Below are positions 1 to 8,320 of a DNA stretch of 11,594 nucleotides, piece after piece. The notes under the pieces were generated by a model that was not told the origin of the DNA, searched no databases, and saw only the letters and a list, made by a program, of their open reading frames with translations. Made by a program: the position numbers and the translations under genes. Source of the DNA: an uncultured Actinomycetes bacterium. Lineage in GTDB: Bacteria; Actinomycetota; Actinomycetes; Nanopelagicales; Nanopelagicaceae. The first letter of the stretch is position 1. The number at the start of each line of letters is the position of its first letter. The stretch spans positions 1 to 11,594 of the forward strand of contig CAIJOE010000132.1 in assembly GCA_903822245.1 (NCBI GenBank), given 5' to 3'.

Positions 1-406
1 GGTCTTGGCATCAAAGCAAAGTTAGTTTCTTTTGCAATTTGCCGGAGTTGAGCCAGAGATTATGGGTTATGGGCCAGTACCAGCCACGATCAAAGCGCTA
101 ACAAAAGCGGGGCTTAAAATAGAAGATATTGGGCTATTTGAAATCAATGAAGCATTTGCAATCCAAGTACTCGCCTTTTTAGATCACTTTGGCATTGCCG
201 ATGATGATAAGCGAGTTAATCCATTTGGCGGTGCGATTGCAGTTGGCCATCCCCTTGCATCATCTGGGATTCGCTTAATGTTAAATCTGGCTCGCTCATT
301 TGAAGAACATCCAGAGGTTGAATACGGCTTAACCTCAATGTGTATTGGTCTTGGTATGGGTGGCACAGTTATTTGGCAAAACCCACATTACAAGAAGGGC
401 GCTTAG
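1..406 (+). CDS. fadA: Acetyl-CoA acyltransferase (thiolase), C-terminal part, apparently frameshifted near base 36
   Basis: This is the C-terminal part of a type II thiolase, which cleaves 3-ketoacyl-CoA with CoA in the last step of beta-oxidation; the 5' end lies outside the window. Visible family motifs are NEAFA (around 143-157), the GHPLASSG segment with its catalytic His codon at 248-250, and the CIGLGMGG segment with its catalytic Cys codon at 341-343. Bases 1-36 read in frame 1 as GLGIKAKLVSFA and then hit a stop (TGA at 49-51). From about base 38 the thiolase continues in frame 2 as FAGVEPEIMGYGP. Removing one A at 36-37 would give the expected SFAFAGVEPE continuity. I therefore read this as one gene with a +1 indel, not as a gene starting at TTG 32. 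It ends at TAG 404-406, 2 bp before fadB, its usual beta-oxidation partner. The indel may be an assembly or sequencing error or a true lesion; the sequence alone cannot decide. Confidence 0.85.
392..399 (+). promoter_or_regulatory. Ribosome binding site of fadB
   Basis: AAGAAGGG lies 9 nt before the ATG at 409, inside the last codons of the thiolase gene. It supports 409 as the fadB start over in-frame upstream codons such as ATG 340, which would add 23 residues translated out of frame from thiolase coding sequence. Confidence 0.6.
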
Positions 407-408
407 CC

Positions 409-2520
409 ATGGCTGAAATCTTGTTGCCAGAAGGCGCTCCAGAAGAAGTCATCACCCACGCCTTACTACGGGAAGTGGACCTCTCACTTTTTGGTATTTC
501 GGCAAGCCTTTCCCTTATTACTTTAGATAACGGCATGGATCACAATCGGCCAAATACTTTTGGTGGGAAATCTTTAGCTTCATTAAATGACGCGATTACT
601 GCGGCGCAAGCAAGTTCAAGTATTGCAATTGCAATTACCGGCAAGCCATTTATTTTTGCAGCTGGCGCGGATCTCTCCGCTTTGGCATTTCTAACTCAAA
701 AATCTCAAGCGCTAGCCATTGGAAAGCTTGGTCATGATGTGTTTCGCAGGTTAGGTGAATCTAAGAAGCCAACATTTGCCTTCATCAATGGTTTGGCACT
801 TGGCGGTGGACTAGAAGTTGGACTTCATTGTAATTATCGAACCATGGCCACAACCACCTTTAGCGCGCTTCCAGAATGCTTCCTCGGACTTGTGCCAGGT
901 TGGGGCGGGGCAACGATTTTGCCAAAACTAATTGGACCAGAAAATGCTGTCCAAGTAATAATCCTAAATGCGCTAAATAACAACACCATGATGAAATCCA
1001 AAGATGCTCTAGCCCTTGGTGTTACCGACGCAGTATTTGAACCAGCAGATTTTCTAGAAAATTCCATTCGTTTTGCAGCTCAAGTGTTAAAAGGTGAGAA
1101 AAAGATTGAACGAGCAGATCACACAGGTGATGATGCGAGATGGGAGAAGGCCTTGGCTACCGGCCGAGCTGCAATTGCAAAAAAGTATGGCGGAGGCGAA
1201 GTAGCGGCCCCACTAAAAGCACTTGAATTAATTAGCGCAGCCAAGACAAATACTTTTAGTGCTGGTTTTGACGCTGAGGATGCCGCACTAGCCCAATTAA
1301 CTATGAGCGATCCACTTCGTGCTTCCCTTTATGCCTTTAATTTAATTCAAAAAAAGCGCAAGAAAGTTGAGGGAGCTCCTAAGCCAGCACTTGCTCGCAA
1401 AGTCACAAAGGTAGGAGTGGTGGGCGCAGGTCTAATGGCATCCCAACTCGCCCTGCTTATGTTGCGTAATTTGAAGTGCCCAGTTGTTATTACTGATCTT
1501 GATCAAGAGCGAGTTGATAAAGGTCTTACTTACATCAAGGGTGAGCTAACCAAGCTTGTTGAGAAGAAACGTATAAGCCCAGAGACGGCGATGCGCCTTT
1601 CTGCCTTAATTACGGGATCTACAGATAAGGCAATATTTGCCGATGCAAACTTTGTGATTGAAGCAATTTTTGAAGAACTTGAACTAAAGAAGAAACTTTT
1701 TAAAGAACTAGAATCAATCGTTTCACCAGAATGTATATTGGCAACCAACACTTCATCTCTCTCGGTCACCAAGATGTCTGATGGACTTGCAAACCCAGAG
1801 CGAGTAATTGGCTTTCACTTCTTTAACCCGGTTGCAGTGATGCCACTTCTAGAAATTGCCCGAACGCCAGCAACCGATGATCAAACCACGGCAACGGCCG
1901 TAGCGGTTGGCAAAGAACTTAAGAAGACGATGGTCATAGTTAAAGACTCTCCGGCTTTTGTCGTTAATCGCCTACTAACCAGGTTTATGGGCGAGATTAC
2001 CGATGCGATTGATGAAGGAACTTCACCAGAAGTGGCAGATGCGGCTATGAAACCACTTGGTTTGCCAATGACATCACTTGAGCTTTTAGGTCTCGTTGGC
2101 CCAGGTGTTGCACTTCATGTTGCTACGACACTAAATGCCAACCTCGGCGAGCGTTACAAGATCTCCCCCACTATGCAAGCCTTTGTTAGCCAAGGGGTAA
2201 AAACTTTCTATCTCAAAGATGAGAGCGGTAAGTCATCACCAAATCCAGCTGCCTTAGCACTACTAAAACAAGGAACTAGCGCCTCTACAACCGAGCAAGT
2301 AAGAGTTCGGGCGCTAACGGCCTTAGCTTTGGAAGCTCGAATGATGCTAGATGAAGGTGTCGTTGCCACAGCAGCCGAAATTGATTTGTGCATGTTACTT
2401 GGATGCGGGTGGCCACTTCACTTAGGTGGCATCTTGCCTTACTTAGATCGCGAAGGAATTAGTGAGCAGGTTTGCGGATCTCGTTTTCATCCACCGGGAG
2501 TTGCTTCGCTTCCAAAATAA
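409..2520 (+). CDS. fadB: Fatty-acid oxidation multifunctional protein: enoyl-CoA hydratase / 3-hydroxyacyl-CoA dehydrogenase
   Basis: A 703-aa FadB-type enzyme that hydrates 2-enoyl-CoA and oxidises the resulting 3-hydroxyacyl-CoA with NAD+, passing 3-ketoacyl-CoA to the thiolase encoded just upstream. The N-terminal crotonase domain (roughly residues 30-310) has the oxyanion segment AAGAD (84-88) and both catalytic glutamates: E136 in GGGLE and E156 in LPECFLG. They are 20 residues apart, as in E. coli FadB. The dehydrogenase half begins near 331 with the Rossmann motif VGVVGAGLMAS (335-345). It carries catalytic H470 in GFHFFNP, E482 in MPLLE and N520 in FVVNR, matching the E. coli spacings of +12 and +50. 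An Ala replaces the Gly that often follows Met in the dinucleotide loop; I recall this form in actinobacterial FadB proteins, so I do not treat it as damage. The ATG at 409 is chosen for its ribosome binding site and its fit behind the thiolase stop. The last 20 codons overlap dxs on the other strand. Confidence 0.96.
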   Translation: MAEILLPEGAPEEVITHALLREVDLSLFGISASLSLITLDNGMDHNRPNTFGGKSLASLNDAITAAQASSSIAIAITGKPFIFAAGADLSALAFLTQKSQALAIGKLGHDVFRRLGESKKPTFAFINGLALGGGLEVGLHCNYRTMATTTFSALPECFLGLVPGWGGATILPKLIGPENAVQVIILNALNNNTMMKSKDALALGVTDAVFEPADFLENSIRFAAQVLKGEKKIERADHTGDDARWEKALATGRAAIAKKYGGGEVAAPLKALELISAAKTNTFSAGFDAEDAALAQLTMSDPLRASLYAFNLIQKKRKKVEGAPKPALARKVTKVGVVGAGLMASQLALLMLRNLKCPVVITDLDQERVDKGLTYIKGELTKLVEKKRISPETAMRLSALITGSTDKAIFADANFVIEAIFEELELKKKLFKELESIVSPECILATNTSSLSVTKMSDGLANPERVIGFHFFNPVAVMPLLEIARTPATDDQTTATAVAVGKELKKTMVIVKDSPAFVVNRLLTRFMGEITDAIDEGTSPEVADAAMKPLGLPMTSLELLGLVGPGVALHVATTLNANLGERYKISPTMQAFVSQGVKTFYLKDESGKSSPNPAALALLKQGTSASTTEQVRVRALTALALEARMMLDEGVVATAAEIDLCMLLGCGWPLHLGGILPYLDREGISEQVCGSRFHPPGVASLPK

Positions 2521-4402
2521 AATCATCCTTTAGCTGGCTGCTCCAAGTCACAAGTTGCTGGGTGATGTTTTGAACAGAAATTCCAAGATCGCTAAGAATC
2601 TCTCCCCGCTTTGAATGCTGGATAAATTCAAGTGGAATTCCAATCGAATGGATTGGAACTTGTAGATCATTATCTCTAAACAGTTCAGAAATTGTGCTGG
2701 CAATTCCACCATGTCTAATTCCATCTTCGATAACTACAACGCTCTTATATCGACGTGCCATGGTTAGTAAACTTAAAGCAATTGGCTTTACCCAACGCAG
2801 ATCAATAACTGTTACGCCAACACCCTCGCGATATGCTTGGGCAGCTGCTTCAACGCTCATCGCAGCCATACAACCAACACTTACTAGAAGCACATCCGCG
2901 CTCTCTCCGCGATATAAAACGTCAATTCCATCGCGACGTTCAAAGGCTGGAATATCTGGACCAACAGCCCCCTTGGGAAATCTAATTAAGGTTGGGGCGT
3001 CACTAACATCTATGGCTTCACGCAGAGTTTCCTTTAACCTGGCGCCATCTCTAGGGGCTGCAACTCGAAGAGTTGGAACAATTCCACCAATAGCTAGATC
3101 CCAAATTCCATGGTGTGATGGCCCATCATCACCAGTAATACCAGCGCGATCCAATACAAAGGTCACTCCCGCCTTATGAAGTGCCACATCTAATAACAAT
3201 TGATCGAAAGCGCGATTTAGAAATGTTGAATAAAGCGCTAGTACTGGATGAAGGCCAGCAAAGGCCATTCCTGCCGCTGCCGTAGTTGCATGTTGTTCGG
3301 CGATGCCAACGTCAATTGTTCGTTTAGGAAATAGTTTCTGAAATTTCTCAAGACCAGTTGGTCCAAGCATCGCAGCAGTTATTGCCACGACATCCTCGCG
3401 TTCAGCGCCAATTGCAGCGATTTCATCCGAGAAAACTGATGTCCAATTTGGCTCTGACTTCTTTACTGGCTTTCCAGTTTCTGGATCAACCACGCCAACG
3501 GCATGGAATTTCTCAGCCTCGTCATTGATAGCTGGGCCATAGCCACGACCCTTTTCGGTAATCACATGAACAATTACCGGTTGACCAAAATTCTTAGCTT
3601 GCTCAAGTGAATGTTCTAGTTCTTCGATGTCATGGCCATTTACTGGGCCAAAATACTTAAGACCTAAATCTTCAAACATTCCTTGTGGGGCGACAATGTC
3701 TTTTAAGCCCTTTTTAACGCCATGCAAAGTTTCGTAAATTGGTTGACCGAGAACTGGTGTCTTTTCAAGAACTCCCTTGCCCCAGTCCAAAAACTTTTCA
3801 TAACCACTGGTAGTTCGAAGGGTTGATAAATAAGTGGCCAAGCCGCCAATAGTTGGTGAATATGATCGCTCATTATCGTTTACAACTATTACCAAACGAA
3901 GATCATCATTTGAAGCTATGTTATTGAGCGCTTCCCAGGCCATGCCACCAGTTAATGCTCCATCGCCTACTACGCAAACAACGGTTCGTTTCTTTTCACC
4001 CTGGATTTGGAAAGCTCTTGCAATGCCATCAGACCAAGAAAGTGCGGTTGAGGCATGCGAATTTTCAATTACGTCGTGTTCACTTTCGACACGATTTGGG
4101 TAACCAGCCACTCCTCCGCGCTGACGTAACTTATCAAAACCCTTAGCTCTGCCAGTCAAAATCTTATGAACATAACTTTGATGCCCGGTATCAAAGACAA
4201 TTACATCTTTAGGAGATTGGAACACTCGATGGATCGCCATAGTTAGCTCGACTACCCCGAGATTTGGACCTAAATGTCCACCAGTTTTAGAAACCTTTGC
4301 AATTAAAAAATCTCGAATTTCTTGGGCTATTTCATCCAATTCAGAATAGGAATACTTAGCCAGGTCACTAGGACCAGTGAAGTCTTCCAAACGTTTCGAC
4401 AT
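2459..4402 (-). CDS. dxs: 1-deoxy-D-xylulose-5-phosphate synthase
   Basis: This cytosolic thiamine-diphosphate enzyme condenses pyruvate with glyceraldehyde 3-phosphate to give DXP, the first step of the MEP isoprenoid pathway. The 647-aa protein has the complete transketolase-like layout: GGHLGPNLG (41-49, including the conserved His), the TPP/Mg motif GDG (146-148) through NDN (175-177), the catalytic glutamate E369 in VGIAEQH, the DRAG motif (418-421), and a C-terminal transketolase domain to about 610. It is slightly longer than usual at the C terminus. The last 20 residues are encoded antisense to the conserved end of fadB. Translation starts at ATG 4402 with AAGG 5 nt upstream (4408-4411). 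The gene lies 28 nt downstream of acnA on the same strand and is probably the last gene of that operon. A TAAGAT hexamer on the minus strand (4412-4417) could be a weak private promoter, but its 9-nt spacing to the ATG fits less well than at acnA. Confidence 0.97.
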   Translation of the reverse strand: MSKRLEDFTGPSDLAKYSYSELDEIAQEIRDFLIAKVSKTGGHLGPNLGVVELTMAIHRVFQSPKDVIVFDTGHQSYVHKILTGRAKGFDKLRQRGGVAGYPNRVESEHDVIENSHASTALSWSDGIARAFQIQGEKKRTVVCVVGDGALTGGMAWEALNNIASNDDLRLVIVVNDNERSYSPTIGGLATYLSTLRTTSGYEKFLDWGKGVLEKTPVLGQPIYETLHGVKKGLKDIVAPQGMFEDLGLKYFGPVNGHDIEELEHSLEQAKNFGQPVIVHVITEKGRGYGPAINDEAEKFHAVGVVDPETGKPVKKSEPNWTSVFSDEIAAIGAEREDVVAITAAMLGPTGLEKFQKLFPKRTIDVGIAEQHATTAAAGMAFAGLHPVLALYSTFLNRAFDQLLLDVALHKAGVTFVLDRAGITGDDGPSHHGIWDLAIGGIVPTLRVAAPRDGARLKETLREAIDVSDAPTLIRFPKGAVGPDIPAFERRDGIDVLYRGESADVLLVSVGCMAAMSVEAAAQAYREGVGVTVIDLRWVKPIALSLLTMARRYKSVVVIEDGIRHGGIASTISELFRDNDLQVPIHSIGIPLEFIQHSKRGEILSDLGISVQNITQQLVTWSSQLKDDFILEAKQLPVDENEIRKPAH

Positions 4403-4430
4403 TATCGCCTTATCTTATCTGACTAAAACC

Positions 4431-7088
4431 TTAGCCAAGAAGTGAACGCAGAACATATTGCATGATTCCACCATGGCGGAAGTAGTCGGCTTCACCTGGA
4501 GTATCAATTCTCACGATCGCATTGAAGCTCTTTTCCCCGGCCACGACCTTGACCTTCTTGGGGGTTGAGCCCGAATTTAGTTCTTCGATTCCAGTTATCG
4601 AGAAGACTTCTTCACCTGTGAGTCCCAAGCTTTGGGCGTTACTACCAGGTTCAAATTGTAATGGAAGTACACCCATACCAATTAAGTTGGAGCGGTGAAT
4701 ACGTTCAAAGCTCTCGGCAATAACTGCTTTGACTCCAAGTAATGCCGTTCCCTTTGCTGCCCAGTCGCGCGAAGATCCGGAGCCATATTCTTTTCCAGCA
4801 AGTATAACTAACGCAACGTTAGCCAATTGATATGCCATTGATGCATCATAAATTGTTGATTGCTCGCCATTACTTAAGAAGTTTCGAGTAAAACCACCTT
4901 CAACTCCGTTTAGTAATAAATTCTTCAAGCGAATATTGGCGAAGGTTCCACGAATCATAACTTCGTGATTTCCGCGACGAGAGCCATAAGAATTGAAATC
5001 AGCTCGCTCAATTCCATGATCGGCTAAATACTTGCCAGCAGGTGAATCTGCCTTGATATTTCCCGCCGGTGAAATGTGATCAGTAGTTACAGAATTGCCG
5101 AGAATTGCCAAAACTCTTGCATTTGCAATATCAGTTACTGGCTTTGGATTTCTAGGCATGCCTTCAAAATAAGGAGGCTTTCTTACATACGTTGATTTAG
5201 CATCCCATTCGAAAGTCTTGCCTGTTGGGGTAGCAAGTGACTTCCAACGGTGATCTCCTTCAAAGACACTTGCGTAATCCTTGGTAAACATCTCAGAAGA
5301 AATTGAGGAATCAATGACGCTTTGAATTTCTGCAGCACTTGGCCAGATATCGGCTAAAAATACATCTTTTCCACTTTGATCTTTACCGATTGGATCTGAG
5401 TCAAAATCATGGTTCATGGTGCCAGCTAATGCATAGGCAACTACTAATGGCGGAGAAGCCAAGTAATTCATCTTCACATCTGGACTAATACGTCCCTCAA
5501 AGTTACGGTTTCCAGATAAGACTGCAGAAACTGCAAGATCATTTTCATTAATAGCTTTGCTAATTTCAATTGGAAGTGGGCCTGAGTTACCAATGCAGGT
5601 AACGCACCCATAGCCAACCAAGTTAAAGCCCAGCGCCTCCATATAGGTGGTCAGACCGGCCTTGTCGTAATAATCAGTTACAACTTTAGAGCCTGGCGCC
5701 AGGGTGGTCTTAACCCATGGCTTGCTCTTAAGTCCTTTTTCTACTGCCTTCTTTGCAAGTAAGGCTGCGCCAATCATGACACTTGGGTTTGAAGTATTAG
5801 TGCAAGAAGTAATTGAGGCGATAACAACTGCGCCATTTTGCACAGTAGTTGAATTTCCATTGACTGATACTGGAATGCTCGCATTTGAAGTTTTATCTGA
5901 GAAGTAACTTGGGCTTACCTTCTCATAAGACTTTTTTGCATCACTAAGTGAGATTCGATCTTGTGGGCGTTTTGGTCCTGCGATAGAAGGAACAATGGTT
6001 GAAAGTTCTAGTTCTAAGTTCTCTGAGAAGCGAGGGGAGATCTCAGGGTTGTGCCACAGACCAACCTTCTTGGCATATTGCTCGACAAGTGCAAGTTGAT
6101 CAGCGCTTCTGCCAGTAAGTGAAAGGTAGCGAATAGTTTCTTCATCAATTGGGAAGATCGCACATGTTGAACCATATTCAGGTGACATGTTTCCAATTGT
6201 TGTGCGGTTAGCCATAGGCAGCGCACTTACTCCAGGGCCGTAGAACTCAACAAACTTTCCAACTACTCCGTGCTTACGAAGCATTTCGGTAATAGTGAGT
6301 ACCAAGTCAGTTGCGGTGGTGCCAACTGGAAGTTGACCATTTAATTTAAATCCAACAACCCTAGGAATTAGCATTGAAACTGGTTGGCCAAGTAGCGCAG
6401 CTTCAGCTTCGATTCCCCCTACGCCCCAGCCAAGGACGCCAAGTCCATTGACCATCGTTGTGTGAGAATCGGTTCCAACGACAGTATCTGGATAGGCACG
6501 AAGAGCTCCATCAACTGTGCGAGTCATTACAACTCGAGCCAGATATTCAATATTTACTTGGTGAACAATTCCGGTTCCCGGTGGAACTACCTTGAACTCA
6601 TCAAAGGCGCTCTGTCCCCAACGCAAAAAGCGATATCGCTCCTGGTTGCGTTCGTATTCAATGTCAGTGTTCTCTTCAAAAGAAGTCTTAGTGCCAAACT
6701 TGTCAGCAATTACAGAGTGATCAATAACTAATTCTGCTGGCGCAAGTGGGTTTACTTTCGAGGGATCTCCGCCTAGGTCCACGATAGCTTCACGCATTGT
6801 TGCTAAATCCACGACACAAGGAACTCCGGTGAAGTCTTGCATGATCACTCTTGCAGGAGTGAATTGAATTTCAGTATTTGGTTCAGAATCTGGATTCCAA
6901 TTAGCCAAAGCAGTAATTTGAGCTGCAGTTATATTTGCCCCATCTTCAGTACGAAGTAAGTTTTCTAGGAGAACTTTTAGGCTAAATGGAAGGGAGTTAG
7001 CTGCAGGAAGTTTGGAGATATCAAAAATCTCATACTTGGTTCCAGCAACTTCTAAGGTGGCCTTGGCGTCAAATGAATTCTTACTCAC
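4431..7088 (-). CDS. acnA: Aconitate hydratase A
   Basis: Aconitase interconverts citrate and isocitrate in the TCA cycle through a [4Fe-4S] cluster. The 885-aa product is close to the usual length of the AcnA/IRP family. The three cluster cysteines are visible: C429 in SCTNTSNP, and C495 and C498 in GYGCVTCIGNSG. Other family signatures are VDSH-like TDSHT (207-211), GNRNFEGR (526-533), TTDHISPAG (668-676) and the swivel-domain motif GSGSSRDWAAKG (769-780) with the active-site serine. The start is GTG at 7086-7088. The N-terminal sequence from there (conserved SLKVLLENLLR at 36-46) aligns in register with what I know of mycobacterial aconitase. It begins 10 nt after the stop codon of the RNA methyltransferase and has no clear Shine-Dalgarno sequence. 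Instead a TAAGAT hexamer sits 7 nt upstream, suggesting an extra leaderless promoter. dxs follows 28 nt downstream. Confidence 0.97.
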   Translation of the reverse strand: MSKNSFDAKATLEVAGTKYEIFDISKLPAANSLPFSLKVLLENLLRTEDGANITAAQITALANWNPDSEPNTEIQFTPARVIMQDFTGVPCVVDLATMREAIVDLGGDPSKVNPLAPAELVIDHSVIADKFGTKTSFEENTDIEYERNQERYRFLRWGQSAFDEFKVVPPGTGIVHQVNIEYLARVVMTRTVDGALRAYPDTVVGTDSHTTMVNGLGVLGWGVGGIEAEAALLGQPVSMLIPRVVGFKLNGQLPVGTTATDLVLTITEMLRKHGVVGKFVEFYGPGVSALPMANRTTIGNMSPEYGSTCAIFPIDEETIRYLSLTGRSADQLALVEQYAKKVGLWHNPEISPRFSENLELELSTIVPSIAGPKRPQDRISLSDAKKSYEKVSPSYFSDKTSNASIPVSVNGNSTTVQNGAVVIASITSCTNTSNPSVMIGAALLAKKAVEKGLKSKPWVKTTLAPGSKVVTDYYDKAGLTTYMEALGFNLVGYGCVTCIGNSGPLPIEISKAINENDLAVSAVLSGNRNFEGRISPDVKMNYLASPPLVVAYALAGTMNHDFDSDPIGKDQSGKDVFLADIWPSAAEIQSVIDSSISSEMFTKDYASVFEGDHRWKSLATPTGKTFEWDAKSTYVRKPPYFEGMPRNPKPVTDIANARVLAILGNSVTTDHISPAGNIKADSPAGKYLADHGIERADFNSYGSRRGNHEVMIRGTFANIRLKNLLLNGVEGGFTRNFLSNGEQSTIYDASMAYQLANVALVILAGKEYGSGSSRDWAAKGTALLGVKAVIAESFERIHRSNLIGMGVLPLQFEPGSNAQSLGLTGEEVFSITGIEELNSGSTPKKVKVVAGEKSFNAIVRIDTPGEADYFRHGGIMQYVLRSLLG

Positions 7089-7095
7089 AGCCGCT

Positions 7096-7101
7096 ATCTT
7101 A
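7096..7101 (-). promoter_or_regulatory. Candidate -10 element for a leaderless acnA transcript
   Basis: On the minus strand the hexamer TAAGAT, matching the actinobacterial TAnnnT -10 pattern, lies 7 nt before the acnA GTG. It includes the TAA stop codon of the preceding methyltransferase gene. The spacing would place the transcription start at or beside the first base of the GTG. No -35 hexamer resembling TTGACA is visible. Short AT-rich hexamers arise by chance, so the call rests on the spacing shared with four other starts here. Confidence 0.4.
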
Positions 7102-8295
7102 GTCTCGAGTGAACCTTGCTACACATTCGATGTGGTGGGTCATTGGGAAGAGATCGAATCCAACGATGTGATCTAGGTGATATCCACCCGCCTCAAGGCT
7201 CTTGGCATCTCGGGCCAGAGAAGCTGGATCGCAAGAAATATAGACAATGGTCCGTGGCTTTTTAGCCAGCATCTCTTTAACAACCATCTCCCCTGCACCG
7301 GTGCGTGGTGGGTCTAACAAAATTACATCTGCACGTTTTACCAAAGGCAATTTTTGTTCAACTCTTCCTGAGTGAATCTGAACATTCTTTGCCTTGTCGA
7401 AAATCTTTAACGCATCTTGGGTTGCGCGGTGACTGGATTCAATTAGATGTACCCGGCCAATATCGCCAACATCTTCAGCCATAGGCGCTGTGAATAAACC
7501 GACACCTCCATAAAGATCACAAGCGTGATCACCAGGACGTAGTGCCATCAAATCCAACGCCAACTTAACTAAAGTTGCTGGAGCATTCTTATGAGCCTGC
7601 CAGAAGGAAGTAGGTGAAATTGTGTAGGTATGTTCGCCTACAACTTCGTGCAATTGAGTCGGCCCGGCAAGTGAGCGGCCACCTCTGGTCAAATTTCGCT
7701 CACCAGAATTAGAAACACTCAGTTCCAGGCGATCCTCACCTTTCCAAGTACGTGTAAAAATCTCAGATTCGTTTATGGCTTCAATTGCAATTAAACATTT
7801 ATCTATTTCAGTAATTTCATTACTTCTAGAGGAAAAAAGTCCTGGCTTACCATTTTTTCCAATTGAGAAATCCATGCGAGTGCGCCAATAAAGGCCGTCT
7901 TCGGGTGCGACTCCAATAACATCTAAATCGATTTCCATCTTGGCAAGTCTAGAAAATTGCTCACGGATAACTGAGCGTTTTAATTCTCGCTGGGCGCTAA
8001 TCTCGACATGTTGAAAATCGCAGCCACCGCAGCCGCCAGGAACTGAATACTTACAAGGGGCAACTACCCGATCTTTAGATGCACTTAAGATTTCTACTGC
8101 GTCACCACGGGCAAGCTTTGAAGAAGTTGAAGTAATTTCAACCACAGCTTTTTCACCGGTGATCGCATGACGGACAAAAATAACTTGGCCATTATGTCTG
8201 GCAACAAAGTGTCCTCCATGAGCCACTGGGCCAATATCAACCGTTACCCGATCACCAACCTTTAAATCGCGGCTTGTATCGGTGGTTGATTCCAT
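7099..8295 (-). CDS. TrmA/RlmC/RlmD-family RNA (uracil-5-)-methyltransferase with TRAM domain
   Basis: A 398-aa SAM-dependent enzyme that methylates C5 of a uridine in rRNA or tRNA. An N-terminal TRAM RNA-binding domain (about 11-70) is followed by four cysteines placed like the [4Fe-4S] ligands of E. coli RlmD/RumA: C81, C89, C92 and C167. The SAM-binding loop is DLYGGVGLF (260-268), followed by the DPPRTG motif (328-333). The catalytic nucleophile C355 in YISCDP and general base E390 in HIECVA are 35 residues apart, as in RumA. All catalytic and cluster residues are present. The substrate base (23S rRNA U747/U1939 type or tRNA U54 type) cannot be told from sequence, so no gene symbol is given. 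It starts at ATG 8295, 32 bp from the divergent trkA gene, and leads the operon with acnA and dxs. Its neighbourhood matches the actinobacterial methyltransferase/TrkA cluster, but the amino-acid permease often found between them is absent. Confidence 0.93.
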   Translation of the reverse strand: MESTTDTSRDLKVGDRVTVDIGPVAHGGHFVARHNGQVIFVRHAITGEKAVVEITSTSSKLARGDAVEILSASKDRVVAPCKYSVPGGCGGCDFQHVEISAQRELKRSVIREQFSRLAKMEIDLDVIGVAPEDGLYWRTRMDFSIGKNGKPGLFSSRSNEITEIDKCLIAIEAINESEIFTRTWKGEDRLELSVSNSGERNLTRGGRSLAGPTQLHEVVGEHTYTISPTSFWQAHKNAPATLVKLALDLMALRPGDHACDLYGGVGLFTAPMAEDVGDIGRVHLIESSHRATQDALKIFDKAKNVQIHSGRVEQKLPLVKRADVILLDPPRTGAGEMVVKEMLAKKPRTIVYISCDPASLARDAKSLEAGGYHLDHIVGFDLFPMTHHIECVARFTRD

Positions 8296-8301
8296 GGGAT
8301 G

Positions 8302-8307
8302 AACCTA
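8302..8307 (-). promoter_or_regulatory. Candidate -10 element for a leaderless methyltransferase operon transcript
   Basis: Read on the minus strand the hexamer is TAGGTT (TAnnnT), ending 6 nt before the ATG at 8295. Transcription would start at the A of the ATG. No Shine-Dalgarno sequence at normal spacing is seen, which fits a leaderless mRNA. No recognisable -35 element was found. It faces away from the TAAGTT element at 8315-8320. Confidence 0.45.
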
Positions 8308-8314
8308 ATGGGTG

Positions 8315-8320
8315 TAAGTT
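8315..8320 (+). promoter_or_regulatory. Candidate -10 element for a leaderless trkA transcript
   Basis: TAAGTT (TAnnnT) ends 7 nt before the GTG start at 8328, so the transcript would begin at or one base before the start codon. There is no convincing Shine-Dalgarno sequence in the 32-bp gap. With the opposite-strand TAGGTT at 8302-8307 it forms an imperfect inverted repeat with a 7-bp centre. Confidence 0.45.

Noticed and set aside
32..406. Thiolase fragment as a complete small gene starting at TTG 32
   Set aside because: Frame 1 upstream already encodes matching thiolase sequence, so the apparent start is an effect of a frameshift, not a real initiation site.
1435..1440. Ala-344 in the FadB dinucleotide-binding loop as an inactivating change
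   Set aside because: All catalytic residues are intact and I recall the GAGLMAS form from other actinobacterial FadB proteins, so it looks like a subfamily feature.
2638..2658. Inverted repeat TTCCAATC-5 nt-GATTGGAA as a possible terminator for fadB or dxs
   Set aside because: It lies inside conserved dxs coding sequence, is only moderately GC-rich and has no T-run on either strand after the stem.
2694..3179. 161-codon plus-strand open frame inside dxs
   Set aside because: It lies antisense to the conserved C-terminal half of DXS, its translation is low-complexity (Ser/Thr/Arg/Pro-rich) with no recognisable domain, and it reflects codon bias of the true gene.
4403..4420. Leaderless promoter for dxs from TAAGAT at 4412-4417
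   Set aside because: The spacing to the ATG is 9 nt instead of 6-7, and an AAGG ribosome binding site is present, so operon translation explains the start adequately.
5692..5703. Perfect 12-bp palindrome CCTGGCGCCAGG
   Set aside because: It encodes part of the conserved aconitase LAPGSK segment deep inside acnA; a chance palindrome under coding constraint is the simplest explanation.
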